Assembly: GCA_038380435.1 (NCBI GenBank)
Contig: JAWZYU010000034.1
Span: 42,408,901 to 42,472,900, forward strand
From: Ryuthela nishihirai
Taxonomy: Eukaryota; Arthropoda; Arachnida; Araneae; Heptathelidae
Reading direction: 5' to 3'
DNA length: 64,000 nucleotides
Part shown: piece by piece, positions 10,830 through 21,119 of the stretch
Position numbering within the stretch: the first letter of the stretch is position 1
Layout of the letters: each line of letters begins with the position of its first letter
Made by a program: the position numbers and the translations under genes
Notes under the pieces: model-generated
The model's input: the letters and a program-made list of their open reading frames with translations, nothing else
Told to the model about the DNA's origin: nothing
Databases searched by the model: none

Positions 10830-11500
10830 AAAAATTCGGATGAGGGTAGAAACCAAGATAAGTTTCTCTGGAAATTATGATCGAGTTGTTATCCAATACC
10901 ATCTGTTATATATTATTACCTCCAATTTAACTGAATAATATACTATCCCGCAGAAACTGATTTAAAAGATTGTCCTGCAGAAAAAGAAAAAAAATACTAT
11001 TGGGTAAAAATATTTTAAAAAGTAGAACTTCTAATATGTGTCGTCAGGAACCAAGATGGTGGAGTCTTGTACTTGGAAATTTCGGATGAGGGTAGAAACC
11101 AAGATGGTGGACGACGGGCAAAAACACGGGAGTTTGTGGTAACGTCAGGTTTCTAAATGGTGGACTCGAAAAAATTTCGGGATTTGTGGAAAGCAAGATG
11201 GATGTCGGTGGAAATTACGAGTGGATTATCCGCAACTGAATAATTTCAGATTAATACATTACTGGAGAAAGGTATTTTATTCACTACTGTCTGACTTCAG
11301 TCTTAAAAACAATGAGAATTCTGACCAATGTGCTCCGCCACCAGCTTGAAACACATGGGTGGCGGATCCCATAGGATTAACATTGATCCGCCACCTTGAA
11401 ACACATGGGTGGCGGATCCCATAGGATTAACATGGGTGGCGGATCCCATAGGATTAACATTGATCCGCCACTGAGTTAGAACCCCCACTTTCCCTCTACT
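10830..11500 (-). repeat. Right terminal inverted repeat
   Basis: This is the reverse complement of 7045-7687, slightly longer because the GATCCGCCACC-containing subterminal repeat has an extra partial copy (11337-11473). It ends CCCTCTACT immediately before the right GTTGTC. Confidence 0.9.
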
Positions 11501-11506
11501 GTTGTC
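11501..11506. repeat. 6-bp target-site duplication, right (GTTGTC)
   Basis: Exact match to 7039-7044. Confidence 0.88.
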
Positions 11507-11572
11507 TCAAAACGATCTTTGAAATATTCTTTACTGGAATTTTACGACTGAACTGTTGTCGGCTACCTAATA

Positions 11573-12101
11573 CAGTCGCTCAAAAAAGTATCCGTATTTT
11601 CAAAAAAGTACCTTTACGGACCAAAAAAGTATCCGTAAAGGTACGTGGCAACCTTCGTGTCACGTGACACGAATGTTGTTAACTTCTGAAAAAAATTAAC
11701 TCATGAAAACTTAACTTCTGAAAAAAATCGTTGCTAGATTTTTTTCCATAGTGTTCGTATAGTGATCAACCATAGTGTTCGGATATTTTTTAATATATAT
11801 AATGCGTATGAATATATAATGCAATTAATATGGAGCGTGTGCAGTTACCGTTCACAGCAAACTGGAGCGGTTGCGGTTAATGTTCACAGCACATTGGATC
11901 GTGTGAGCTCACAAAGACCTGGATCGTATGGGCTCACTCACGGAAATATTGAGCGTGTGCAGTTACCGTTCACAGCAAACTGGAGCGTGTGCAGTAATTG
12001 CACACGCTCCAGTTTGCTGTGAACGGTAACTGGAGCGTGTACAGTTGCTGTAATCAACCTGTAATCAACCATAACGTTCGGATACTTTTTTTGATCGACT
12101 C
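11573..12101. mobile_element. TA-flanked MITE (Tc1/mariner-like), 529 bp
   Basis: The ends are inverted: TA|CAGTCGCTCAAAAAAGTATCCG on the left, and the right end reads TA|GAGTCGATCAAAAAAAGTATCCGAAC in reverse complement. Both are bounded by TA, as expected for Tc1/mariner-type insertion. The interior has a near-palindrome around TCACGTGA (11651-11678), an AT-rich stretch, then GAGCGTGTGCAGTTACC modules and a long palindrome (11962-12030). It has no transposase frame and is related to 27264-28282. Confidence 0.75.
11962..12030. repeat. Perfect 32-bp-arm palindrome, 5-nt spacer
   Basis: The left arm 11962-11993 starts GTTACCGTTCACAGC. The right arm 11999-12030 is its exact reverse complement, and the spacer is GTAAT. 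A relative with 36-bp arms lies at 27433-27505. Confidence 0.92.
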
Positions 12102-12103
12102 TA

Positions 12104-12595
12104 CAAATCAGGAGCCTCGATTTGCGTCTTTCTCTCATTTCCAAAAGTTGGTGTATATACAAATTGATCTGCTGCGTGTTTCTAAATGCGTCCTCCCGTT
12201 TATCGAATTACAAAGGGATTTAATTGCGTTAACAGAGATTTTTTCGTCTTTTATGCTCGGTTGGTTAAATGAGACGAAAATAAAAAACATCAAGCATTTT
12301 GTTTTTTTGTATCTGTTCCCAATTCTGCCTACTTTAGTATGTTTTTTTTTAACGTAAAGATTTCTATTGAGTTATGTGATTAAGCAAAATATACAAAAGG
12401 CGAAATCACAGCTGCTTCAGTTAAATAGAGGAAAAAAATCCAGCTCTGGAGGACACACTTCACGACGTTTGATTGTAGCTGCGAAGTGCAATTAATGTAT
12501 TGAAAGTATAATGTCGATTATTTATTCTAAACCTGATGTTGTTTAATTTCCTATATAATTGAATCAAAAGGAGGCACTTCCTTTCTTTGCAAGGA
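12104..12595. other. AT-rich spacer with an unassigned frame
   Basis: An open frame on the plus strand ends at 12357. It begins inside the MITE palindrome, and its downstream part (about 90 residues) is hydrophobic-rich with no recognised domain. I do not call it a gene. Confidence 0.35.
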
Positions 12596-12705
12596 TTTGG
12601 GGTTGGCTCAGTCGGTAGCGCACCAGGCTCGTAATCTGCAGTTCCCAGGTTCGAGACTCAACTGGGCCAACGTTGAGATTTATTTCCGCAAATCTGCCTG
12701 CTTCC
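12596..12705 (+). mobile_element. Older SINE, head part, split by a nested SINE
   Basis: The A box is in GGTTGGCTCAGTCGGTAGCG and the B box in GGTTCGAGACTC. The body starts (TTTATTTCCGCAAATC...) and breaks near TTCCTTACG. The rest of the same copy resumes at 13590 after the nested insertion. Confidence 0.8.
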
Positions 12706-13589
12706 TTACGTGTGAGCGGCATTTCTTTTGCATACAATGGGCTAAATGGCCAGGTCACAAGGACCCCGAAGGCTCAGAGAAGGTTGGGGGAGGGGACCCA
12801 CTGGAACAGCTGTTGGGAGACAGATGGTAACCTCCCGTCAAGGCCATTCAGCGTGTTCTTTAACGTTGGGTTGTTTTACCTCTGAGCGGTACTTTTTTGC
12901 ACACAACGGGCTAAATGGCCAGGTCACAAGGATCCCGAAGGCTCAGAGAAGGTTGGGGGAGGGGAACCACTGGAACACCTGTTGGGAGACAGATGGTAAC
13001 CTCCCGTCAAGGCCATCCAGCGTGTTCTTTAACGTTGGGTTGTTTTACATCTGAGCGGAACTTTTTTGCACACCATGGGCTAAATGGCCAGGTCACAAGG
13101 ACCCCGAAGGCTCAGAGTAGGTTGGGGGAGGGGACCCACTGGAACAGCTGTTGGGAGACAGATGGTAGCCTCCCGTCAAGGCTATCCAGCGTGATTTTTA
13201 ACGTTGGGTTGTTTTAACTCTGAGTGGTACTTTTTTGCACAACATGGGCTTAAATGGCCAGGTCACAAGGACCCCGTAGGTTCAGAGAAGGTTGGGGGAC
13301 GGGACCCACTGGAACAGCTGTTGGGAGACAGATGGTAGCATCCCATCAAGGCCATCCAGCGTGTTCTTTAACGTGAACAGGAATGGATCTCCCACACACG
13401 GAGTCACAGCTTAACGTTCCATCCGACGGACGGTGGCTTTTCCAAACACATTGGTGTCCCCTACTGACCGTGGACAGGGTGGGGAGTTTTGCGGAGATAA
13501 ATCTTAACGCTCACTCAGCTGGGACTTGAACTTGGGAACTACAGATTACGAGACTGGCGCGCTACCGACTAAGCCACCCCCGCCCCTCG
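12706..13589 (-). mobile_element. SINE (minus), 4 tail units, nested in an older plus-strand SINE
   Basis: Tail units start near 12706 (partial), 12865, 13035 and 13203. Body follows at 13372-13530 and the tRNA-like head ends at GCCACCCCCGCCCC. It lies exactly between the two halves of an older copy in the opposite orientation. Confidence 0.85.
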
Positions 13590-13991
13590 AATAAGGGGTC
13601 ACTAATGGATTTGGAAAGGCGCATCCTTCAGATGAGGCGTTAAACCTTGCGCAATAGAGCCATACCCTGTGGACGTTAAAGAACACGCTGGATGGCCTTG
13701 ACGGGAGGCTACCATCTGTCTTCCAACAGCTGTTCCAGTGGGTCCCCTCCCCCAACCTTCTCTGAGCCTTCGGGGTCCATATGACCTGGCCATTTACCCA
13801 TGGTGTGCAAAAAAGTGCCGCTCACAGGTAAAACAATCCAACGTTAAAGAACAGGCTGGATGGCCTTGACGGGAGGCTACCATCTATCTCCCAATAGCTG
13901 TTCCAGTGGGTCTCCTCCGCCAACCTTCTCTGAGCCTTCGGGGTCCATGTGACCTGGCAATTTACCCATTGTGTGCAAAAAGGCCATCCAG
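13590..13991 (+). mobile_element. Older SINE, remainder with two tail units
   Basis: The body resumes with AGGGGTCACTAATGGATTTGG, equivalent to the family's AGGGGACACCGATGGGCTTGG. It continues through two tail units and stops abruptly at GCAAAAAGGCCATCCAG, where the duplicated block at 13992 is joined. Confidence 0.8.
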
Positions 13992-14311
13992 CGAGATCTC
14001 TCTCAATTCACGACCTTATGTAGTGGACAATTTACACTGGTTCGAGGCCACCGGGACAGTACTTCGCGGAGCTAGTCGATATTATCAGATTCTGAACGAT
14101 TTTTGGATTTCTTTCTCTCATTTTCGAGTGGTTGGGTTGGGTTGTTTAACCTCTGAGCGGCACTTTTTTGCACACCATGGGCTAAATGGCTAGGTCACAT
14201 GGACCCCGAAGGCTCAGAGAAGGTTGGGGGAGGTGACCCACTGGAACAGCTGTTGGGAGACCGATGGTAGCCTCCCGTCAAGGCCATCCAGGGTGTTCTT
14301 TAACGTTGGGT
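13992..14311 (+). repeat. 320-bp segmental duplication, copy 2
   Basis: Copy of 1602-1921. It is fused directly to the broken SINE tail on its left, so this copy is likely the recipient site. Confidence 0.88.
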
Positions 14312-14665
14312 TTTTTTACCTCTAGGCGGCACTTTTTTTGCACACCATGGGCTAAATGGCCAGGTCACATGGACCCCGAAGGCTCAGAGAAGGTTAGGGG
14401 AGGGGACCCACTGGAACAGCTGTTGGGAGACAGATGGTAGCCTCCCGTCAAAACCATCCAGCGTGTTCTTTAACGTGCACAGGGTATGGCTCTCCCGCAC
14501 ACGGGGCCACGGATTAACGTCCCATCCGTCGGACACGGCCTTTCCAAACCCATCGGTGTCCCCTACTGACCGTGGGCAGGGCGGGGAATTTTGCGGAGAT
14601 AAATCTCAACGCTGACCCAACTGGGACTCGAACCTGGAAACTACAGATTACTAGCCTGGTGCCAT
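14131..14665 (-). mobile_element. SINE (minus), 2 tail units, head truncated in the A-box half
   Basis: Units start at about 14136 and 14305, with body at 14474-14600. The B box (GACTCGAACC) is present, then the copy stops at AGCCTGGTGCC. Confidence 0.85.
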
Positions 14666-14684
14666 TTTCGATTGACTTATATGG

Positions 14685-15400
14685 TAGGAGTTTGGCTTAG
14701 TCGGTAGCGCGAGAGGCTCGTAATCTGCACTTGCTAGGTTCGAGAACCAATTGTCCCCGATTTGAAATTTACCTCGACTATTTAAGGCTGTGGTTACCGA
14801 TGGGCTTAGTAAAGGCTGCCGTCCGTTGGACTGGACGTTAAACCATGGTTTCTTTGCAAGAGAATCATATACTTCGTATGTTAAAGATACTTTGGGTGCC
14901 TTGATGGGAGGCTTCCATCAATAATCCATCAATTCCACATCCTAGCAGCTATGTGGCACCGTCTTCTTCCCAAAACAATCTCTGAGCCCTTGTACACAAA
15001 AAATTGGCTCTCAGAGATAAAACAACAACCTTCCCAATATTCTCTGAGTCCTTGGGGTCCTTGTGACATGGACACTTTGCTCATTGTGTGCAAAAAAGTG
15101 GTGCTTAGAGATAAAATAACAACCTTTGCCCATTCTTGTGACCTGGTCATTTTGCTCATTGTGCCGCTCAGATTTGAAAAGAATCCTTTCTCAACATTCT
15201 CTCAGTCCTTAGGGGTCCTTGTGTCCTGACAATTTAGCTCATTGCGTGCAAAAGAAAATGCTGCTCAAAGACAAAACAACAACCTTTCTCCAACCTTCTT
15301 CTTAATCCTTGTGGACCTTGTGGTCCTTGTGACCTGGCCATTTAAACATCAGGTCCTTGTGACCTGGCCATTTAACCGACTGTTGGGGAAAAACATCTCC
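14685..15400 (+). mobile_element. Old, diverged SINE with about five 93-bp tail modules
   Basis: The head is GGCTTAGTCGGTAGCG...GGTTCGAGAACC, and the diverged body contains CCGATGGGCTTAGTAAAGG and GGACGTTAAACCATGG. Only the distal module (CTCTGAGTCCTTGGGGTCC...GTGTGCAAAAAAGTG) is repeated, without the 76-bp module between copies. This is an alternative amplification pattern that also occurs at 23.5-26 kb. Confidence 0.75.
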
Positions 15401-15415
15401 ATCCAAAGTAAAACA

Positions 15416-16475
15416 GGGGTGGGGGTGGCTCAGTAAGTAGCGCGCCAGGCTCGTAATCTATAGTTCCCAGGTTCGAGTCCCAGCTGGGTCAGCGTTGAGA
15501 TTTATCTCCGCAAAATTCCCTGCCCTGCCCACGGTCAGTAGGGGACACCGATGGGGTTGGAAACGCCGCCGTCCGTCGGATGGGACGTTAAATCGAGGCC
15601 CTGTGTGCGGGAGAGCCATACTCTGTGCACGTTAGAGCACATGCTGCATGGCCTTGACGGGAGGCTACCATCTGTCTCCCAACAGCTGTTCCAGTGGGTC
15701 CCCTCCCCCAACCATCTTTGAGCCTTCGGGGTCCATGTGACCTGGCCATTTAGCCCACGTTGTGCAAAAAAGTGCCGCTCAGAGGTAAAACATCCCAACG
15801 TTAAAGAACACGCTGGATGGCCTTGACGGGAGGTTACCATCCGTCTCCCAACAGCCGTTCCAGTGGGTCCCCTCCCCCAACCATCTCTGAGCCTTCGGGG
15901 TCCATGTGACCTGGCCATTTAGCCAACGGTGTGCAAAAAAGTGCTGCTCAGAGGTAAAATAACCCAACGTTAAAGAACACGCTGGATGGCCTTGACGGAA
16001 GGCTACCATCCGTCTCCCAACAGCCGTTCCAGTGGGTCCCCTCCCCCAACCATCTCTGAGCCTTCGGGGTCCATGTGACCTGGCCATTTAGCCAACGGTG
16101 TGCAAAAAAGTGCCGCTCAGAGGTAAAACAACCCAACGTTAAAGAACACGCTGGATGGCCTTGACGGGAGGCTACCATCTGTCTGCCAACAGCTGTTCCA
16201 GTGGGTCCCTTCCCCCAACCTTCTCTGAGCCTTCGGGGTCCATGTGACCTGCCCATTTAGCTCATGGTGTGCAAAAAAGTGCCGCTGAGAGGTAAAACAA
16301 CCCAACGTTAAAGAACACGCTGGATGGCCTTGACGGGAGGCTACCATCTGTCTCCCAACAGCTGTTCCAGTGGGTCCCTTCCCCCAACCATCTCTGAGCC
16401 TTCGGAGTCCATGTGACCTGGCCATTTAGCCCACGGTGTGCAAAAAAGTGCCGCTCAGAGGTAAAACAACCCAAA
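15416..16475 (+). mobile_element. Complete SINE with 5 tail units and target duplication
   Basis: It is flanked by ATCCAAAGTAAAACA (15401-15415) and ATCCAAAATAAAACA (16476-16490), 14 of 15 identical. Head, body and five 169-bp units are all present. This clear example shows that an amplified tail sits inside one insertion. Confidence 0.92.
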
Positions 16476-16490
16476 ATCCAAAATAAAACA

Positions 16491-17373
16491 ATCCAACCTA
16501 ACGTAAAGATCCACAGGATTCAGTAAAATCAGATCTAGGGGCCCTAACAGTCACTAAAATATTAATATAAGATTAACATTCATAAAAACTAATGATACGC
16601 TTAGTATTTCATATTAATAAAGCTTTCTAAAATTACCAAGATTGCTGTTTTGACGTTAAATACGTGAATTATTCAGCTTAGATTATTTTGATTCATTTCT
16701 AAAGCTGCAACCTCGTTTATTTCATTTCTGCATGAAAGGGAAATGCTTGATTTAGAATTGAGCTGTTAAGATTCAATTAGCGGGGGGGGGGGGGGAATCA
16801 GAACAGCACATTATCTTCGATTTCTAAAACTGATTTATAGCTTCAATTTAAATTCATTTACGGAAAAAGAATACCAATTTTTCTTGCCGTTTCGTCGTGA
16901 CGGGAAAAAAAAAAAACTTGTTTACTCCTAATCTTTTACTCTGCGACCTGAATTTCATTATAAGAATCACTGAGCAGAGTGCAAATGCAATAAATCCTGA
17001 CTTGCTCCAAGTTATCTCTTTAACTCTGCGAAATCATTAGAACCCGGGAAAAACCAAGACAACGAGCGAAAATTTAAATCTTCGGCAATATTAAATTATT
17101 TTTTTTTTTCTTTTATGTTTCAGGATGATAAATGACTCATAAAATTCCAATGCGAAACAATTCCCGGAAGAATTATTAATCAATGTTTTTCGTAAAGAGG
17201 GGAACTTTATAAATAAAAATAAACCGAACGAAAAATATTTTTATATTTTGTGATAAGAGTGATTGATCAACTTCTAACAAAAAAGTACAGAAAAAGTAGT
17301 AAAATTTTCGCCATTTGGTTTGCAGGTTTTGGTTTGCAGGTCTTTGGCATGTTGACCTTTCATTCTTAATGAA
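16491..17373. other. AT-rich single-copy spacer
   Basis: It contains a 14-base G run (16782-16795) and an A run near 16905, with no coding or RNA signal. Confidence 0.5.
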
Positions 17374-17479
17374 GGTTGTTTTTCCTGAGTGGCACTTTGT
17401 TTTTCACACAACGGGCTAAATGGAAAGGTCACAATGGCCCTGATAGGTCAGAGAAGGTTAGGGGGAAGGACCTAATATA
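17374..17479 (-). mobile_element. Older SINE (minus), tail part, split by a nested SINE
   Basis: Diverged tail unit (CCTGAGTGGCACTTTG...GGTCAGAGAAGGTTAGGGG) ending at ATACAGCTGTTAG. It continues at 17843. Confidence 0.78.
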
Positions 17480-17490
17480 CAGCTGTTAGG

Positions 17491-17831
17491 TTGGGTAGTT
17501 GTGTTGTTTTACCTCTGAGCGACACTTTTTTGCACACCATGGGCTAAATGGACAGGTCACATGGACCTCGAAGGCTCAGAGAAGGTTGGGGGAGGGAACC
17601 CACTGGAACAACTCTTGGGAGACAGATGGTAGCCTCCCGTCAAGGCCATCCAGCGTGTTCTTTAACGTGCACAGGGTATGGCTCTCCCGCACACGGGGCC
17701 ACGGCTTAACGTCCCATCCGACGGACGGCGGCCTTTCCAAGGCCATCGGTGTCCCCTACTGACCGTGGGCAGGGCGGGGAATTTTGCGGAGATAAATTTC
17801 AACGCTGACCCAGCTGGGACTCGAACCTGGG
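17491..17831 (-). mobile_element. SINE (minus), one tail unit, 5'-truncated at the B box, nested
   Basis: The flanking duplication CAGCTGTTAGG (17480-17490 and 17832-17842) is exact. The element lacks the A-box half: in sense orientation it begins at CCAGGTTCGAGTCCCAGC. Confidence 0.9.
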
Positions 17832-17842
17832 CAGCTGTTAGG

Positions 17843-18108
17843 AGACAGACGTAAGCCTTCCGTCAAGGCCATCCAGTGTGTTCTTTAACGTGCACAGGGT
17901 TTGGCTCTCTCTTCTGGACATTGAATTTCGGCTTAATATCCCCCCCCCCCCCCCCCAACGGAAGGTGGCCTTTACAAGTCCATCGGTGTTCCCTCTCTGA
18001 CAGAGGGTGGGATAGCGGTATAGCGGAGATAAATGTTAAAGCTGTCCGGGGTGGGATTCGAACCTGGAAACTACAGATTATCAAACTGACGTGCTACTGA
18101 CTGAGCAA
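17843..18108 (-). mobile_element. Older SINE (minus), remainder with head
   Basis: Continues the copy from 17374. A 17-base C run (17940-17956) replaces part of the body. The B box (GATTCGAACC) and A-box region (GTGCTACTGACTGAGC) are still visible. Confidence 0.75.
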
Positions 18109-18114
18109 ACAAAC

Positions 18115-18430
18115 TATGAGCAGAGAGTGATGGAAGCAATCCTTGAAAAAAAAGTGATGCAGGCAATGAATGAGAAAAGAGTGATGCAAGCAAACCTTAA
18201 AAAAAGTGATGCAGGCAAACCATGAGCAGAGAGTGATGCAAGCAATCCTTGAGAAGAGAGTGATGGAAGCAATCCTTTAGAAAAAAGCTATGCAGGCATT
18301 GAATGAGTAGAGAGTGATGCAAACAAACCTTGAGGAAAAGTGATGCAGGCAATGCATGAGTAAATAGTGATGAAGCAAATCCATGAGCAAAGATTGATGC
18401 AGGAAATGCACGCGCAAAGGGTGCGAAAGA
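18115..18430. repeat. Degenerate ~30-bp tandem repeat, about 10 copies
   Basis: The recurring core is GTGATGCAGGCAATGAATGAG, with variants AGTGATGGAAGCAATCCTTGA and AGTGATGCAAGCAAACCTT. The copies are uneven and indel-rich. It begins at the old SINE's 5' end (GACTGAGC AAACAAACTATGAG). Confidence 0.8.
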
Positions 18431-18910
18431 GAAAAGGAATTTAAAACTGCAGTCAGAAACTCTAGTGACTTAAAAACATTTTTCAACTCTGAAGAATATC
18501 TCTCTTCTGATGGATATCAGTTTAGAATTTCGGAAGTCTCGGCCAAAGCCAAAATCTCCCGGGTGCTCTCAAGCTGCCATCCGTTTTCAGAAAAACCAAC
18601 TGCCACTTGAACGTAAAGATTCGCATTTAAATCTCCATTAGGAATGAGAGATCCAGACTGTGAATGCGAAAAGAGGAAGAGGATTTCTCAACGCAGCCTC
18701 CAGCATGCAGCGAAGTTTAACATTCATGTTCATCATACCCCTGAGAGTAATAAAGATTTCGGAGTAAAATAAACTTCTGAGTTTCGTTTATAGTTTCGTT
18801 TTTAGCTGAGAGTTTCCGCTTAGAACGTTAATCATTTGGATAACAACTGGCACTAGGGTAATAGGGATATAAGTATTAGGAGGATATAAGTATAATTTTC
18901 AAGAGGACTT
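18431..18910. other. Spacer, nothing recognised
   Basis: Mixed-composition unique sequence without coding signal. Confidence 0.4.
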
Positions 18911-18911
18911 A

Positions 18912-19199
18912 TGTTGGATTTTTTACCTCCGAGCGGTTCTTTTTTTTTCTACACAATGGGCTAAATGATCAGGTCATAAGGACCCCAACCACTCAGTGAA
19001 TGTTGCGGGAAGGTAGCCCACTGCACAGTTGTTGGAAGACACATGAAGCTTCCTACCAAGGCATCCAGGGTGTTCTTTAATGTGTACATAGTATGGCTCT
19101 CCAGCACACGGAATCGCGGCTTAACGTCTCATTCGACAGAGAGCGGCTTTTCCAATGCTATCGGTGTCCCCTACTGACCGAGAGAAGGGAGTTTTGCGA
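18912..19199 (-). mobile_element. Old SINE (minus), one tail unit plus body
   Basis: Diverged unit (CCGAGCGGTTC...AATGGGCTAAATGATCAGG) and body (TGTGTACATAGTATGGCTCTC...CCCCTACTGACC), broken at GGAGTTTTGCG, where the next SINE's tail begins. Confidence 0.78.
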
Positions 19200-20510
19200 T
19201 TGGTTGGCTGGTTGTTTTACCTCTGAGCGGCACTTTTTTGCACACCATGGGCTAAATGGCCAGGACACAAGGACCCCGAAGGCTCTGAGAAGGTTTGGGG
19301 AGGGGACCCACTGGAACAGCTGTTGGGAGACAGATGGTAGACTCCCGTCAAGGCCATCCAGAGTGTTCTTTAACGTTGGGTTGTTTTACCTCTGAGCGGC
19401 ACTTTTTTGCACACCATGGGCTAAATGGCCAGGTCACATGGACCCCGAAGGCTCAGAGAAGATTGGGGGAGGGGACCCACTGGAACAGCTGTTGGGAGAC
19501 AGATGGTAGCCTCCCGTCAAGGCCATCCAGTGTTCTTTAACGTTGGGTTGTTTTACCTCTGAGCGGCACTTTTTTGCACCACCATGGGCTAAATGGCCAG
19601 GACACAAGGACCCCGAAGGCTCTGAGAAGGTTTGGGGAGGGGACCCACTGGAACAGCTGTTGGGAGACAGATGATAGCCTCCCGTCAAAGCCATCCAGCG
19701 TGTTCTTTAACGTTGGGTTGTTTTACTTCTGAGCGGCACTTTTTTGCACACCATGGGCTAAATGGCCAGGTCATAAGGACCCCGAAGGCTCAGAGAAGGT
19801 TGGGGGAGGAGCCCCACTGGAACAGCTGTTGGGAGACAGATGTTAGCCTCCCGTCAAGGCCATTTAGCATGTTCTTTAATGTTGGGTTGTTTTACCTCTG
19901 AGCGGCACTTTTTTGCACACCATGGGCTAAATGGCCAGGTCACAAAGACCCTGAAGGCTCAGAGAAGGTTGGGGGAGGGGACCCACTGGAACAGCTGGTG
20001 GGAGACAGATGTTAGCCTCCCGTCAAGGCTATCCAGTGTTTTCTTTAACGTTGGGTTTGTTTTACCTCTGAGCGGCACTTTTTTGCACACCATGGGCTAA
20101 ATGGCCAGGCCACAAGGACCCGAAGGCTCAGAGAAGCTTGGGGAGGAGACCCACTAGAACGGCTGTTGGGAGACAGATGGTAGCCTCCCGTCAAGGCCAT
20201 CCAGCGTGTTCTTTAACATGCACAGGGTATGGCTCTCCTGCACACGGGGCCACACTTTAACGTTCCATCCGACGGACGGTGGCCTCTCCAAACCCATCGG
20301 TGTCCCCTGCTGCCCGTGGGCAGGGGGGAAGGGATTTTGCGGAGATAAATCTCAACGCTGACCCAGCTGGGAGTTTTGCGGAGATAAATCTCAACGCTGA
20401 CCCAGCTGAGAGTTTGGCGGAGATAAATCTCAACTCTGACCGAGCTGGACGTTTTGCGGAGATAAATCTCAACGGTGGCCAGCGCTACCGACTTAGCCAC
20501 CTCCACCACG
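19200..20510 (-). mobile_element. SINE (minus), 6 tail units, with a 4-fold 39-bp amplification at the head/body junction
   Basis: Units start near 19205, 19374, 19541, 19712, 19880 and 20049. Body follows from 20217. At 20335, 20374, 20413 and 20452 a 39-bp segment (TTTTGCGGAGATAAATCTC then AACGCTGACCCAGCTGGGAG) is repeated. The B box is lost and only the A-box end (CGCTACCGACTTAGCCACC) remains. Confidence 0.88.
20335..20480. repeat. 39-bp tandem repeat, 4 copies, inside the SINE
   Basis: The spacing of the TTTTGCGGAG/TTTGGCGGAG starts is exactly 39 bp. The repeated segment covers the junction between tRNA-like head and body. Confidence 0.9.
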
Positions 20511-20720
20511 AATATTGTTAAAATATCGACAAATAGATTTTATCATCATTTTTGATTTATCTTCAGTCGCATTTTTTTTTTCATTAAAATAATACTTTAA
20601 AAGTTATATTCCCATGACAGGGAAATTTCTGATAATTTGGCAGAACAGTGTGCATATCTAACTGTTTGAGTAGTTAAATAATTCATACTTTTTCAGTTTA
20701 TATCGCATATGATATTAACA

Positions 20721-21104
20721 TTGGATTGTTTTACCTCTGAGCGGCACTTTTTTGCACACCATGGGCTAAATGGCCAGGACACAAGGACCCCGAAGGCTCA
20801 GAGAAGGTTGGGGGAAGGGAGCCACTGGAACAGCTGTTAGGAGACAGATGGTAGCCTCCCGTCAAGGCCATCCAGCGTGTTCTTTAACGTGCACAGGGTA
20901 TGGCTCTCCCGCACACGGAGCCGCGGCTTAACGTCCCATCCGACGGACGGCGGCCTTTTCAAGCCCATCGGTGTCCCCTACTGACCGTGGGCAGGGCGGG
21001 GAAATTTTGCGGAGATAAATCTCAACGCTGACCAAGTTGGGACTCGAACCTGGGAACTACAGATTACGAGCCTGGCGCGCTACCGACTGAGCCACCCCGC
21101 CCCT
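20721..21104 (-). mobile_element. Complete single-unit SINE with target duplication, 384 bp
   Basis: Flanks are CATATGATATTAACA (20706-20720) and CATGTGATATTAACA (21105-21119), 14 of 15 identical. It has one tail unit, full body, and a head with B and A boxes (minus strand). Confidence 0.93.
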
Positions 21105-21119
21105 CATGTGATATTAACA

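Larger units (their letters stand above)
7045..11500. mobile_element. Non-autonomous Polinton/Maverick-like element, 4,456 bp
   Basis: It is bounded by 5'-AGTAGAGGG and CCCTCTACT-3', with a perfect 6-bp duplication (GTTGTC) outside. The terminal inverted repeats are very long, about 643 bp on the left and 671 bp on the right. AG...CT ends, a 6-bp target duplication and inverted repeats of several hundred bp are together the published hallmarks of Polinton/Maverick elements. The interior is AT-rich. I see no DNA polymerase B, retroviral-like integrase, protease or capsid gene, and full Polintons are typically 15-20 kb, so this would be a deletion derivative or MITE-like relative. Short frames inside (for example 8199-8429, 8824-9006, 8992-9273) show no known domain. 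Alternatives are a foldback or another long-TIR DNA transposon. Confidence 0.75.

Noticed and set aside
11998..12357. 119-residue protein after the MITE
   Set aside because: Its start lies within the MITE palindrome and the sequence has no recognised domain.
16782..17956. Poly-G (16782-16795) and poly-C (17940-17956) runs as structural signals
   Set aside because: They are simple homopolymers. The C run replaces part of an old SINE body and may be slippage or a sequencing artefact.
18848..18880. Homing-endonuclease-like site around TAGGGTAATAGGGATA
   Set aside because: It only loosely resembles known 18-bp recognition sites and has no intron or endonuclease nearby.
20257..20521. Frames with repeated FAEINLNADPAGS or RFISAKLPAGSA motifs as a repeat peptide
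   Set aside because: They are explained by the 39-bp, hence in-frame, tandem repeat within a SINE.
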